A DNA stretch of 28,953 nucleotides from a virus. How positions within the stretch are numbered: the stretch's first letter is position 1; each line of letters begins with the position of its first letter. The stretch covers positions 1-28,953 of IMG/VR virus record IMGVR_UViG_3300025407_000092, one strand, 5' to 3'. Below, in pieces: positions 1-7,175 of the stretch. The notes under the pieces are model-generated. The model was not told where the DNA came from. It searched no databases and saw nothing but the letters and a program-made list of their open reading frames with translations. A program made the translations under genes and the position numbers.

Positions 1-130
1 TAAACAATATATCAATGAAGTTATGACCTATGGTGTCAATCAAGCTAAATGGCATGCAGCTAATGAATTCTGTTTAGATAGAGGTTGGGAGTTTAGGGTG
101 CTAACTGAAAAAGATTTAGGAATTGGCTAA
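1..130 (+). CDS. 4: Head completion protein gp4-like, C-terminal fragment
   Basis: Open from base 2 to TAA at 128-130, so only the last 42 residues are present. The stretch YINEVMTYGVNQAKWHAA and the later GWEFRVLTEKDLG line up by eye with the C-terminus of T4 gp4 (YTWSVNTDKWKAAQ, then FRILTEDGL). gp4 is a TnsA-nuclease-like protein needed to finish DNA-filled heads before tail joining. The next plus-strand gene is gp53, the same order as T4 (2-4-53). Its last 15 bases overlap the end of the convergent nuclease gene. The fold assignment rests on the family, since the catalytic half is outside the window. Confidence 0.8.
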   Translation, partial: KQYINEVMTYGVNQAKWHAANEFCLDRGWEFRVLTEKDLGIG

Positions 131-682
131 ACCAATATATTCGTATAATCTATTCAATTCTATTAAATCTAATTCAAATTTTTCTGTATAAATTGGTTTA
201 GATGGGCATCTTGTTTTAATCTCATTGACTGTAAATAATTCAAATGATTTACCTGTTGTGTCTTGACATAAAGCTTGATAGTATCGTAAAGTTGAATCTT
301 TTACTGCATTTTGACCACAAACTACTGCAAACTTAATATCTGAATTAGTTGCTCTTTTGATGTCATTGAAATTAGCAACTGCTCTAACACAATGTGAGGC
401 GTCAAAGTAACATTTAGCTTCAATAGCAATCTTTAATTCATTATTTGTTCTTACTCTTATGTGCCTATCGACTTGAACATTATCTCTCTTTTCTGATAGA
501 CAATATGAGGTAAGGTAATCATTCTTTAATGATACTAGATTTGGATAGAGTTTAACAATATCATCTATCAGATGTTCAAATAAATTACCAGATGCAGCTG
601 CTGCTTTTCTAGCACCTACTTCACGATAGATTTGTTCTAATAAATTTAAATTGTGATTATAATTATCTATAATATTTTTCAT
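116..682 (-). CDS. Putative PD-(D/E)XK endonuclease, self-promoted, inserted between gp4 and gp53
   Basis: 188 aa from ATG at 682. A longer frame opens at 718, but the -10 hexamer at 690-695 puts transcription start at about 682-683, so the longer start would not be transcribed from this promoter. Restriction-nuclease-like features are GNLFEHLIDDI near residue 36, then QVDRHIRVR, then IAIEAKCYFD; the D and the ExK spacing fit a PD-(D/E)XK core. It lies antisense to late genes and has no Shine-Dalgarno. Position and autonomy resemble the free-standing homing endonucleases and morons of T4-like phages. The target is unknown. Alternatives are an anti-phage or anti-host restriction-type nuclease. 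The nuclease call is by motif only. Confidence 0.6.
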   Translation of the reverse strand: MKNIIDNYNHNLNLLEQIYREVGARKAAAASGNLFEHLIDDIVKLYPNLVSLKNDYLTSYCLSEKRDNVQVDRHIRVRTNNELKIAIEAKCYFDASHCVRAVANFNDIKRATNSDIKFAVVCGQNAVKDSTLRYYQALCQDTTGKSFELFTVNEIKTRCPSKPIYTEKFELDLIELNRLYEYIGLANS

Positions 683-689
683 ACATATG

Positions 690-718
690 ATTATATATCG
701 AATCAAATAAAAAGTCAA
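690..718 (-). promoter_or_regulatory. Sigma-70-type promoter of the nuclease gene
   Basis: Reading leftward: TTGACT (718-713), 17-nt spacer, TATAAT (695-690). The predicted start falls on or next to the ATG at 682, giving a leaderless transcript. It is the only host-type promoter seen in the late block. Confidence 0.8.
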
Positions 719-728
719 TGGAAAACGA

Positions 729-735
729 ATAAATA
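729..735 (+). promoter_or_regulatory. T4-late-like promoter motif before gp53
   Basis: ATAAATA matches the core of the T4 late promoter TATAAATA and sits just 5 nt before the gp53 ATG. If used, transcription would begin about at the start codon. No Shine-Dalgarno is present between motif and ATG. Confidence 0.45.
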
Positions 736-740
736 CTACA

Positions 741-1337
741 ATGGCCTCTTTACTTACAAAATTATCAGCAGAAAAGTCTGCATCTGAAACACAAATGTTA
801 TCTCGTCAATCTATACAATGGTTGACCAATAAGATAGCAACATTAAGAAATATGAGGTCTGTACCTACTGCTATTAGTAGAGAACAATTCAGACAAGTAA
901 ACCAATTTAAATTGGGTCGTTTATATTTCTTCTATTATGACCCAAAAGGTAAAGATGATTTACCATATTATGATAAGTTTCCACTTGTATTAGCATTAGA
1001 AAAATACAATGACGGATTTTTAGGGTTGAACCTACATTACTTGCCAATTAGATATAGAGTGGCATTTTTAGGTAAACTTTTGGATTTTGCGTCCATGAAT
1101 GATAAAGATGAAATTACAAGGATTCGTATCACTTACGATATTTTGAACGCCACGAAACACCTAAAAGAGTTTAGGCCATGTATTAAACAATATTTGATGA
1201 GTAATGTTAAGTCTAAAATACTTGCCGTTGAACCACATGAGTGGGAAGTGGCAACATTCTTACCTATTCATCAGTTCAAGAAAGCTAAAGCTGAAAAAGT
1301 ATGGGAAGATTCAGTTAAAGAAATTAAGGAGCAATAA
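741..1337 (+). CDS. 53: Baseplate wedge subunit gp53-like
   Basis: 198 aa, against 196 for T4 gp53. The centre carries the family-type stretch FKLGRLYFFYYDPK, then DLPYYDKFPLVL, then FLGLNLHYLP, which I recognise from gp53 of T4-like phages. gp53 joins wedges together around the hub during baseplate assembly. It follows gp4 as in T4 and precedes a tail-tube-fold gene by 1 nt (the TAA is followed by AATGG). The ATG at 741 has no good Shine-Dalgarno; translation may depend on the late-type promoter directly upstream. The long frame ends with a Lys/Glu-rich tail. Confidence 0.8.
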   Translation: MASLLTKLSAEKSASETQMLSRQSIQWLTNKIATLRNMRSVPTAISREQFRQVNQFKLGRLYFFYYDPKGKDDLPYYDKFPLVLALEKYNDGFLGLNLHYLPIRYRVAFLGKLLDFASMNDKDEITRIRITYDILNATKHLKEFRPCIKQYLMSNVKSKILAVEPHEWEVATFLPIHQFKKAKAEKVWEDSVKEIKEQ

Positions 1338-1338
1338 A

Positions 1339-1977
1339 ATGGCATCAAACTTAAACGAGTTTCTATCTACCTTCACGTCGGATGTATCAAGGCCAAATAA
1401 GTTCTATGTTGTGGTCAATGTACCTCCGTTTTTACTATCACAATATTCTAATATGCCTAGAGCACTTTCATTTCGTTGTGAAACGGCAGAAATTCCAGGT
1501 AGAACAATTAATACGATTGACCAAAAGTTTGGTTCTAATCCTATTGAGAAGTTTCCAAACCAATCATCATATAATGATTTAACATTAACATTTATTGTTT
1601 CAGATGACATGAGTGAAAAAGCTTTCTTTGATGCCTGGATGGATTTTATTAATCCTACAAGTAACTTTAATTTTAAATATAAAGTCGATTATGCTGTACC
1701 AATATACATCAATCAATATGATGTGACGGATCAATTGTCATTCCAAGTGGAATGTATTGATGCTTATCCTATAGCAATTAATCAATTAGATTTAGATTGG
1801 TCAAGTGATGGCCATCATAAATTAACGGTAGTATTTGCATATACATATTATAATACATACCCACAACAAGCAGGTGTATCATTACCAACAGATACAGCTC
1901 TTGGTATATCTTCACAACTACAAGGTGCGCCTTTCCCACCACCTCCACCACCTAATGGTGTTAATTTTGGGTTATAG
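1339..1977 (+). CDS. Tail tube-fold protein (T4 gp19/gp54 superfamily)
   Basis: 212 aa from ATG 1339, preceded by AAGGAG; a longer in-phase frame from 1204 is only overlap with gp53. The opening NKFYVVVNVPP, the SFRCETAEIPGRTI strand pair and YNDLTLTFIVSDDM are typical of phage tube proteins, where the arriving subunit swaps strands with the ring below. T4 gp19 is about 163 aa; the extra length is a C-terminal tail with a six-proline run and no clear fold. It may be the main tube protein or a baseplate-proximal initiator such as gp54. Position beside gp53 and gp26 favours a baseplate-proximal role, but this is undecided. Confidence 0.75.
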   Translation: MASNLNEFLSTFTSDVSRPNKFYVVVNVPPFLLSQYSNMPRALSFRCETAEIPGRTINTIDQKFGSNPIEKFPNQSSYNDLTLTFIVSDDMSEKAFFDAWMDFINPTSNFNFKYKVDYAVPIYINQYDVTDQLSFQVECIDAYPIAINQLDLDWSSDGHHKLTVVFAYTYYNTYPQQAGVSLPTDTALGISSQLQGAPFPPPPPPNGVNFGL

Positions 1978-2000
1978 ATTATTAATTAGGAGATAATATT

Positions 2001-2726
2001 ATGGCTTTGCCAAAAATTGATGTGCCGGTCTACCAAATTGATTTGCCTTTATCTAAAAAGCATATTAATTTTAGACCATTTTTAGTAAAAGAACAAAAGA
2101 ATTTATTGATGGCAATGGAATCATCTGATTCTGAAACCATTGAACAAAACATAAAACAAATTCTTACAAATTGCACCATATCAGAAAATATAGATATTGA
2201 TTCATTACCAATTATTGATATTGAATACTACTTCTTGCAATTACGAGCAAGGTCTGTTGGTGAAATTATAGAAAACAAATATAAGTGTAATAATGTTGTA
2301 GAAGATAAAGAATGTGGTAATTTAATGGATGTAAAATTAAATATCTTTGATGTTAAAGTAGACATGAAAGAAGATTTAAAAGATGTCATTCAATTAACAG
2401 ATAAAATTTCTGTCAAATTAAACTACCCAAAATTCTCAGCAATCAAACGAGCATCAAAGTTTGAAAATTCAGCTGACATGGCATTTGATATGATTGCTAG
2501 TTCTATTGAATATGTTTACGATGGTGAACAATTCTATTACGCTAAAGAAACAGATCCTGGTGAGATGATTGATTTTATCGAATCACTTAATACTGAACAG
2601 TTTAGTAAATTGGAAGAATTCTTTGCTAATTTGCCAAAGATGAAACAAACTGTTGCTATGAAATGTAAGAAGTGTGGTTTTGGCCACAGCATAGATGTGG
2701 AGGGTCTGGAAAGTTTTTTCGGTTAG
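2001..2726 (+). CDS. 26: Baseplate hub/assembly protein gp26-like, zero-frame product
   Basis: 241 aa with Shine-Dalgarno TTAGGAG upstream. It resembles the T4 gp26 baseplate family (T4 gp26 is 208 aa). Cysteine pairs at CNN...EC in mid-protein and CKKCGF near the end look like a split zinc ribbon or decayed zinc site. The last codons before TAG are AGT-TTT-TTC-GGT and contain a perfect -1 slippery heptamer, so a second, longer product is expected (see the frameshift site). gp26 acts in hub assembly in T4; whether this one is a chaperone or a structural subunit cannot be told from sequence. Confidence 0.75.
   Translation: MALPKIDVPVYQIDLPLSKKHINFRPFLVKEQKNLLMAMESSDSETIEQNIKQILTNCTISENIDIDSLPIIDIEYYFLQLRARSVGEIIENKYKCNNVVEDKECGNLMDVKLNIFDVKVDMKEDLKDVIQLTDKISVKLNYPKFSAIKRASKFENSADMAFDMIASSIEYVYDGEQFYYAKETDPGEMIDFIESLNTEQFSKLEEFFANLPKMKQTVAMKCKKCGFGHSIDVEGLESFFG
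2699..2720 (+). promoter_or_regulatory. Programmed -1 ribosomal frameshift site
   Basis: The heptamer T-TTT-TTC at 2714-2720 is in the correct phase of the gp26 frame for X-XXY-YYZ slippage. GGAGGG at 2699-2704 is a strong Shine-Dalgarno-like element ending 9 nt before it, the arrangement that stimulates -1 slippage in E. coli dnaX. Downstream there is only the short palindrome TTGTCATGACAA (2730-2741) as a possible hairpin. The -1 frame runs on for 64 codons to TGA at 2912-2914. P2 uses the similar T-TTT-TTG in its E/E' tail genes. Confidence 0.75.
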
Positions 2727-2914
2727 TTTTTTGTCATGACAACTTGAGTAATTATTACCGCACTAACTTTTCATTGATTCAGCATCACAAATATAGCCTG
2801 GCAGAGCTAGAGAATATGCTGCCTTGGGAGCGTGATATCTATGTCACCATGTTAATACAGCATATTGAAGAAGAAAACGAAAAGATTAAACAACGAAACG
2901 CTGCTAACAAATGA
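2720..2914 (+). CDS. -1-frame extension of gp26 (tail-assembly-chaperone-type second domain, gp51 position)
   Basis: 64 codons in the -1 frame relative to gp26, ending at TGA 2912-2914. The frame has no ATG before its conserved-looking part and no ribosome site of its own; the only upstream starts are a GTG inside gp26 and isolated TTGs. Through slippage it would give a 304-residue gp26 fusion. The sequence YSLAELENMLPWERDIYV followed by HIEEENEKIK is a compact helical domain of the kind seen in the second half of frameshifted tail assembly chaperones. Overlaps the next gene by ATGA. Small proteins in this position are sometimes annotated gp51; I do not claim homology to T4 gp51. Confidence 0.65.
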   Translation, partial: RLVFCHDNLSNYYRTNFSLIQHHKYSLAELENMLPWERDIYVTMLIQHIEEENEKIKQRNAANK

Positions 2915-4485
2915 TAACCAAAAAACTAGGCGAAGAAGTTTATGTTTGGGATCCTTTAGCCTTTATGGGTAAAGGATATTGGTTCATTCTTGGCAAAAAT
3001 GGAAAGTATGGGCGTGCTGCTTCTAAAAAAGATGCTACAAAATTAGGTAAGATTAAACCTGAATCCAAAGCAGAAGTTCCTAAAAAAGATATCATTAAAG
3101 CTTCACCAATTTCAAATAATACACCTATACCTGAAGTATCAGAAGAAACCAAAGAATCTGTAGAAAAAACTACCAAGAAATTTTCTCCTGAAAATATGGC
3201 AAAAGGTATTATGAAAGGAAAAAGTTTTTTATCACCTGAAGAACACACCAAACACGAAAAACTAAAAGCAAGAGCAAAGCCTAGAAAAGAAAATGTATTC
3301 AAAAAACATTTAGGTTTAATATATGCTTTAGTTAAAACTAAAATTGAAGAAGATAAGTTGAAAATGGAATTAGCTAAAGATTTCCATAAACAACAAGAAA
3401 ATGATGAACAAAAAAGACATGAAGAATTAGTTTCAGCTTTAGGTGGAAAAGGTGTAAGGCCTACATCTAAAGAAGATAAGAAAAAACAAAAAGAGAAAAA
3501 AGAAAGTAATACATTATTAAAAGCAATTATAGGATTTGTTACTGGTGGAATAGTTGGTCTACTTACTGATTCAAAAAAAAGTGTAGATAAAACAAGCCAA
3601 GATATAGATAAGAGTAAAAGTGATGCTGATAAAATGAAAAGTGATTCTGCTGATTTGGATTCAAAAGAAGCGGAGAAGAAAAAAACAACAGTATCAACAA
3701 GAGAAGGTGCACCTGCACCTACAAAAGCGCCTGGCGCAGGTAGACCTCCATCAAGACCTCCATCTGGTGCACCAGCTGGTAAACCTTTACCACCATCTCA
3801 AGCAGAAAAAGCAATTGCAGGTGGTGATCCAGTTAAAGCTATGATTGTTCGACATGAAGGTGTTCGTATGGCACCTTATAAAGATAGTTTAGGATTATGG
3901 ACAGTAGGTGTTGGTCATCTTATTGGTGACGGTAAATCTCTACCATCTGAATGGAATAAAACATTTTCAGCAGAAGAAGTTAAAGACTTATTTGACCAAG
4001 ATTATGAGTATCACAAAAAGGCTGCTGAAAAGATACCAGGTTATTCTAATGTTAAGGGGCCAGGACAAGGCGCATTGATTGATTTGACTTTTAATATGGG
4101 TCCAGTTTGGTATAAAAAATGGCCTACATTCACTAAAAAGTTATCTGGTGGTGACATTCAAGGTGCAGCTGGTGAATTAGAAAAGAGTAAATGGTACACA
4201 CAAGTAGGTAAACGTGGTCCTGATATTGTTGCTATGTTACAATCATCAGATAAAGGTGGTTCATCGTCAGCGGATGCAACACCAAGCAATAGAAATACAG
4301 GCGCACAATTAGCAAGTGCTTCATCCACCAATAAAGATATGAAAGCTGACCAAGCATCATCTGGTCAAAACACAGTTATTGTAAATAATAATAACACAAC
4401 AGTAGCAAAGAGCACCACAACAAAAACTAATGTAGTTCCACAAAAAAACGATAATTCAGTATTAACGCAGGCACAATATGGATAA
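2911..4485 (+). CDS. Tail/baseplate protein with T4-type lysozyme domain
   Basis: 524 aa. Residues 1-45 hold a domain shared with the next gene (VWDPLAFMGKGYWF, then GRAASKK). Next comes a Lys/Glu-rich, probably coiled segment to about 200, a hydrophobic Gly-rich stretch near 202-220, an Ala/Pro linker near 265-295, then a GH24 lysozyme domain about 308-440. Catalytic residues E316, D325 and T331 keep the exact T4 lysozyme spacing (E11, D20, T26) in RHEGVRMAPYKDS...LWTVGVGH. The C-terminus is Asn/Thr-rich. The role is local peptidoglycan digestion by the tail, as for T4 gp5, but there is no gp5 OB fold or beta-helix repeat visible, so this is not a plain gp5 orthologue. Starts in the ATGA overlap with the frameshifted frame. 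Confidence 0.75.
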   Translation: MITKKLGEEVYVWDPLAFMGKGYWFILGKNGKYGRAASKKDATKLGKIKPESKAEVPKKDIIKASPISNNTPIPEVSEETKESVEKTTKKFSPENMAKGIMKGKSFLSPEEHTKHEKLKARAKPRKENVFKKHLGLIYALVKTKIEEDKLKMELAKDFHKQQENDEQKRHEELVSALGGKGVRPTSKEDKKKQKEKKESNTLLKAIIGFVTGGIVGLLTDSKKSVDKTSQDIDKSKSDADKMKSDSADLDSKEAEKKKTTVSTREGAPAPTKAPGAGRPPSRPPSGAPAGKPLPPSQAEKAIAGGDPVKAMIVRHEGVRMAPYKDSLGLWTVGVGHLIGDGKSLPSEWNKTFSAEEVKDLFDQDYEYHKKAAEKIPGYSNVKGPGQGALIDLTFNMGPVWYKKWPTFTKKLSGGDIQGAAGELEKSKWYTQVGKRGPDIVAMLQSSDKGGSSSADATPSNRNTGAQLASASSTNKDMKADQASSGQNTVIVNNNNTTVAKSTTTKTNVVPQKNDNSVLTQAQYG

Positions 4486-6163
4486 CCTTATAACTAAAAA
4501 ATTAGATGGACATACTTGGGTTTGGGATCCTTTAGCCTTTATGGGTAAAGGTTATTGGTTTATGCTTGGTAAAAACGGCAACTATGGTCGTGCTGCTTCT
4601 AAAAAAGAAGCCGCTTCATTAGGCAAAATTGATAAAACAGAAACCGAACCAGCATCAGAAAAAGTCTATAAACAAGAAAAGGGTAAACCCGGAAAAGAAT
4701 CTGAATTTGCTAAAGCAGGAGAAATTAGAAAAAAAGGTTTCTCTAAAATGGTTGCTGAAAAATTAGCATCAGGCCAATCTTTAGGTAAATCATTAAAATC
4801 TACCATATCAGAAAAAACAAAAGCAAAAGCGGTTGGTATGAGAGAGAAGTTTAATCCAATGAATATTGCTAAAGGTATGTTTGGTGAAGCAGGCGCAATG
4901 TATGTTGGCAAAAAAATGGGCGCAAAAAAAGAAGATATTGAATATTTTTCTGATACAAAAATACCAAATAAGTTAGAAGACGAGAAAGCAAAGAAAAAGA
5001 AAAGTAAGGAACCTGAATCTGAACCTACTGCTACTAAAGTTCCATCAGCAGGAAAAAGTAATGCTACTACCGAAAATATGTCTGACACCAAAACTATGAA
5101 AGGTTCAGCAGATACTATTATTGTAAAACTTTATGAATTACTTAAAAAGAATTTTGATGATAAAAAAACTCAAGATGAGTTAATGAAAGACTTTGAACAA
5201 GAAAGAAAAAATACTCAAGAAAAAAGACACAAAGAATTAATTGAAGCAATTAAAAGTAGAGGTGATGGTAAAGGTTTAGCTGAAAAAATTGGAGATAAAG
5301 TTAAAGAAGCAAAACAAGGATTCATGGAAAAACTTATCTCTGGTTTAGGTAAAATGTTTGAGATATTTGAAGGTATTGGTGCATTTATTTCAATGATTGC
5401 ACCATTATTAGCTGGTCTTGCTGAATTATTTGTACCAATACTTGCTGTTATAGCTGCTGTTATTGCCGTAGTTGCATTATTTAAACTAGGTAAATGGTTA
5501 TGGAATAAATTCAAAGGTGCTGACAAGAAAGCTGATGATGTAAAAAAAGATATACCAAAAGAAGTAGCATCAGGTGATACAGCAACAAAACAATCTTCTG
5601 CATCAGGCGGTGAAACACCATCAGCATCACCAACAAATTCAGGCGCAAATGGTGCATCAGGCTCAAACGGAAGTTCTGGTATGGCCGGAGCTGCAGGTTC
5701 AGACGGAAGTTCTGGTACATCTGGAGCTCCAGGTGCTTCACCTTCAGCAAGTTCTGCAGGTGCTCCAGGTTCCGCAGGAGCAGCTGGATCATCTTCAAGT
5801 GGTGCACCAGGATCAGCAGGAGCCGCTGGTTCACCAGGTGCCGCCGGAGCACCAGGTTCAGCGGGATCCGTTGGTTCTGTTGGTGCTGCTGGCGCAAGTG
5901 CAACTGCTTCACCTACATCGGCACCAACGGCTACACCAACTGCATCGCCAAGTTCTTTAGGTTCTAAAATGACGGCTGCAACAAAAGAAAATAATGATGC
6001 TCAATTACAATCATCAGGTTCTTCAACACCTACTATTATTAATAATACATCTTCAAAAGGAATGGATATTGATCCTCCAGATGTTATGACTGGTAATTTT
6101 TCAGTGCGTAATGATGACTCAGCGTTTATGAGAGTGTTACGAATGAACACTCGAGCAGTATAA
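4478..6163 (+). CDS. Tail protein with shared N-terminal domain, membrane segment and collagen-like tract
   Basis: 561 aa, overlapping the previous gene by 8 nt. Residues 5-50 repeat the N-terminal domain of the lysozyme protein (ITKKL, VWDPLAFMGKGYWF, LGKNG, YGRAASKK). Residues about 50-290 are Lys/Glu-rich and helical. A long hydrophobic block about 295-340 (IAPLLAGLAELFVPILAVIA) could span a membrane or lie in the tail lumen. Residues about 388-475 are a Gly-X-X collagen-like tract with GAPGSAGAAGS twice. The C-terminus (GNFSVRNDDSAFMRV) is the only compact-looking part. It could be a tape-measure-related or tail-tip protein ejected toward the host membrane. No firm family recognised. Last gene of the late block, directly before a terminator. 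Confidence 0.55.
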   Translation: MDNLITKKLDGHTWVWDPLAFMGKGYWFMLGKNGNYGRAASKKEAASLGKIDKTETEPASEKVYKQEKGKPGKESEFAKAGEIRKKGFSKMVAEKLASGQSLGKSLKSTISEKTKAKAVGMREKFNPMNIAKGMFGEAGAMYVGKKMGAKKEDIEYFSDTKIPNKLEDEKAKKKKSKEPESEPTATKVPSAGKSNATTENMSDTKTMKGSADTIIVKLYELLKKNFDDKKTQDELMKDFEQERKNTQEKRHKELIEAIKSRGDGKGLAEKIGDKVKEAKQGFMEKLISGLGKMFEIFEGIGAFISMIAPLLAGLAELFVPILAVIAAVIAVVALFKLGKWLWNKFKGADKKADDVKKDIPKEVASGDTATKQSSASGGETPSASPTNSGANGASGSNGSSGMAGAAGSDGSSGTSGAPGASPSASSAGAPGSAGAAGSSSSGAPGSAGAAGSPGAAGAPGSAGSVGSVGAAGASATASPTSAPTATPTASPSSLGSKMTAATKENNDAQLQSSGSSTPTIINNTSSKGMDIDPPDVMTGNFSVRNDDSAFMRVLRMNTRAV

Positions 6164-6187
6164 AAAAAAGGAGGCCGAAGCCTCCTT
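6162..6187. terminator. Bidirectional terminator between tail genes and gp32
   Basis: AAGGAGGC (6168-6175), tetraloop CGAA, GCCTCCTT (6180-6187). On the minus strand the loop is the stable TTCG and is followed by eight T (7 As plus the stop-codon region on plus), an ideal intrinsic terminator for the gp32 operon. On plus it follows the last tail gene but has only a short T tract. Confidence 0.9.
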
Positions 6188-6216
6188 CTAAAACTTTCCT
6201 TCTTTAAGGGAATGTT

Positions 6217-7101
6217 TTAATCTTCCATTGCTAAGTTCTCAAAATACTTCATATCATCATCATCTGAAATATCTGGTTCAATAGATGGTGCTGGTGTAGA
6301 TTTAACTTGTTCTTTAATTTGTTCAACGGTTGTTTTAACTGCAACTGTTTCACCATTAAGACCTAACACCTTATCTAACCTAGTTTTCAATGCATCATAA
6401 GATTTGAATTCAGATTCTTTTACTAAATCTTGTAAAGAATATTCTGATTTCCAGATTGTTTCTAACTTCTCATCATTATCTGATAACGGTGATGCTGAAT
6501 CAAATTCTGATTTATCATAGTTTTGGAAACCATCTACTTTACGAATCTTGAGTTTAAAGTTAGCACCTTTCCATAAATCAAAAGGATTAATTGCTGTTTC
6601 ATCTTCAAAGGCAGGATTCATAGCCTCTGTAATCTTATCAAAGATTTTTTTACCAAATCTGAATAACTTAATTTGGCCTTCATTCTCTGGATGTTTAGGA
6701 TCAGATACGATATAAACATTAGCGATATAGTTTAACTTACGCTTTTGTTTACGAACCACATCTTTATTTGCTTCAATGCCAGAGTTCCATAGTGATGAAT
6801 TATGTTCACAAACTGGACATTTTTGATTTGTTGTTGTAAGACAGTTATCAATGAACCAACCACCTGGTCCTTGGAAACCGTGTGAGAATACTTTTACCCA
6901 AGGCAAAGCATCTTCACCATCTTTTTCTGATGCAGGTAGAAAACGGATTGTTGCCATGCCGTTGCCTGCTTTATCTACTTCAGGACGCCAGAAATTATCT
7001 TGCTTTTCTGAACCACCTTCTGTATTTGTATTGATTGCCTCGATAGCTTTTGATAGTTTATCAAGATTGCCTGATTGGCGTTTTAGATTTGCAAAACTCA
7101 T
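6217..7101 (-). CDS. 32: Single-stranded DNA-binding protein gp32
   Basis: 294 aa from ATG 7101, preceded by AAAGG; the frame opens 5 codons earlier without a better site. T4 gp32 is 301 aa. The basic N-terminus (SFANLKRQ) mediates cooperative binding. H74, C87, C95 and C98 form the zinc site, with the T4 H-x12-C ... C-x2-C layout. The OB-fold core runs to about 245. The acidic C-terminus (SDDDDMKYFENLAMED) is the usual docking tail for replication partners. Order 33-59-32 is as in T4. A direct repeat in its leader may be an autoregulatory site. Confidence 0.95.
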   Translation of the reverse strand: MSFANLKRQSGNLDKLSKAIEAINTNTEGGSEKQDNFWRPEVDKAGNGMATIRFLPASEKDGEDALPWVKVFSHGFQGPGGWFIDNCLTTTNQKCPVCEHNSSLWNSGIEANKDVVRKQKRKLNYIANVYIVSDPKHPENEGQIKLFRFGKKIFDKITEAMNPAFEDETAINPFDLWKGANFKLKIRKVDGFQNYDKSEFDSASPLSDNDEKLETIWKSEYSLQDLVKESEFKSYDALKTRLDKVLGLNGETVAVKTTVEQIKEQVKSTPAPSIEPDISDDDDMKYFENLAMED

Positions 7102-7119
7102 ATTATTACCTTTCATATA

Positions 7120-7140
7120 AACGGAATATTAACGGAATAT
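7120..7140 (-). repeat. Tandem 10-nt repeat in the gp32 leader
   Basis: AACGGAATAT occurs at 7120-7129 and 7131-7140 (plus strand), period 11, ending about 10 nt before the gp32 Shine-Dalgarno. In the mRNA it reads AUAUUCCGUU twice, unstructured and A/U-rich, in the place where T4 gp32 binds its own message to repress translation. Confidence 0.5.
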
Positions 7141-7175
7141 AACTTCTTATCCACAAACTACTCATAACCATACTT

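Noticed and set aside
241-290. TTGACA followed by an AT-rich stretch on the plus strand inside the nuclease gene
   Set aside because: No acceptable -10 at 16-18 nt and no plus-strand gene until 741.
5574-5960. Long frames on both strands over the collagen-like tract
   Set aside because: Shadows of the repetitive Gly/Ala/Ser codons; composition (Gln/Leu/His-rich) is typical of out-of-frame reading.
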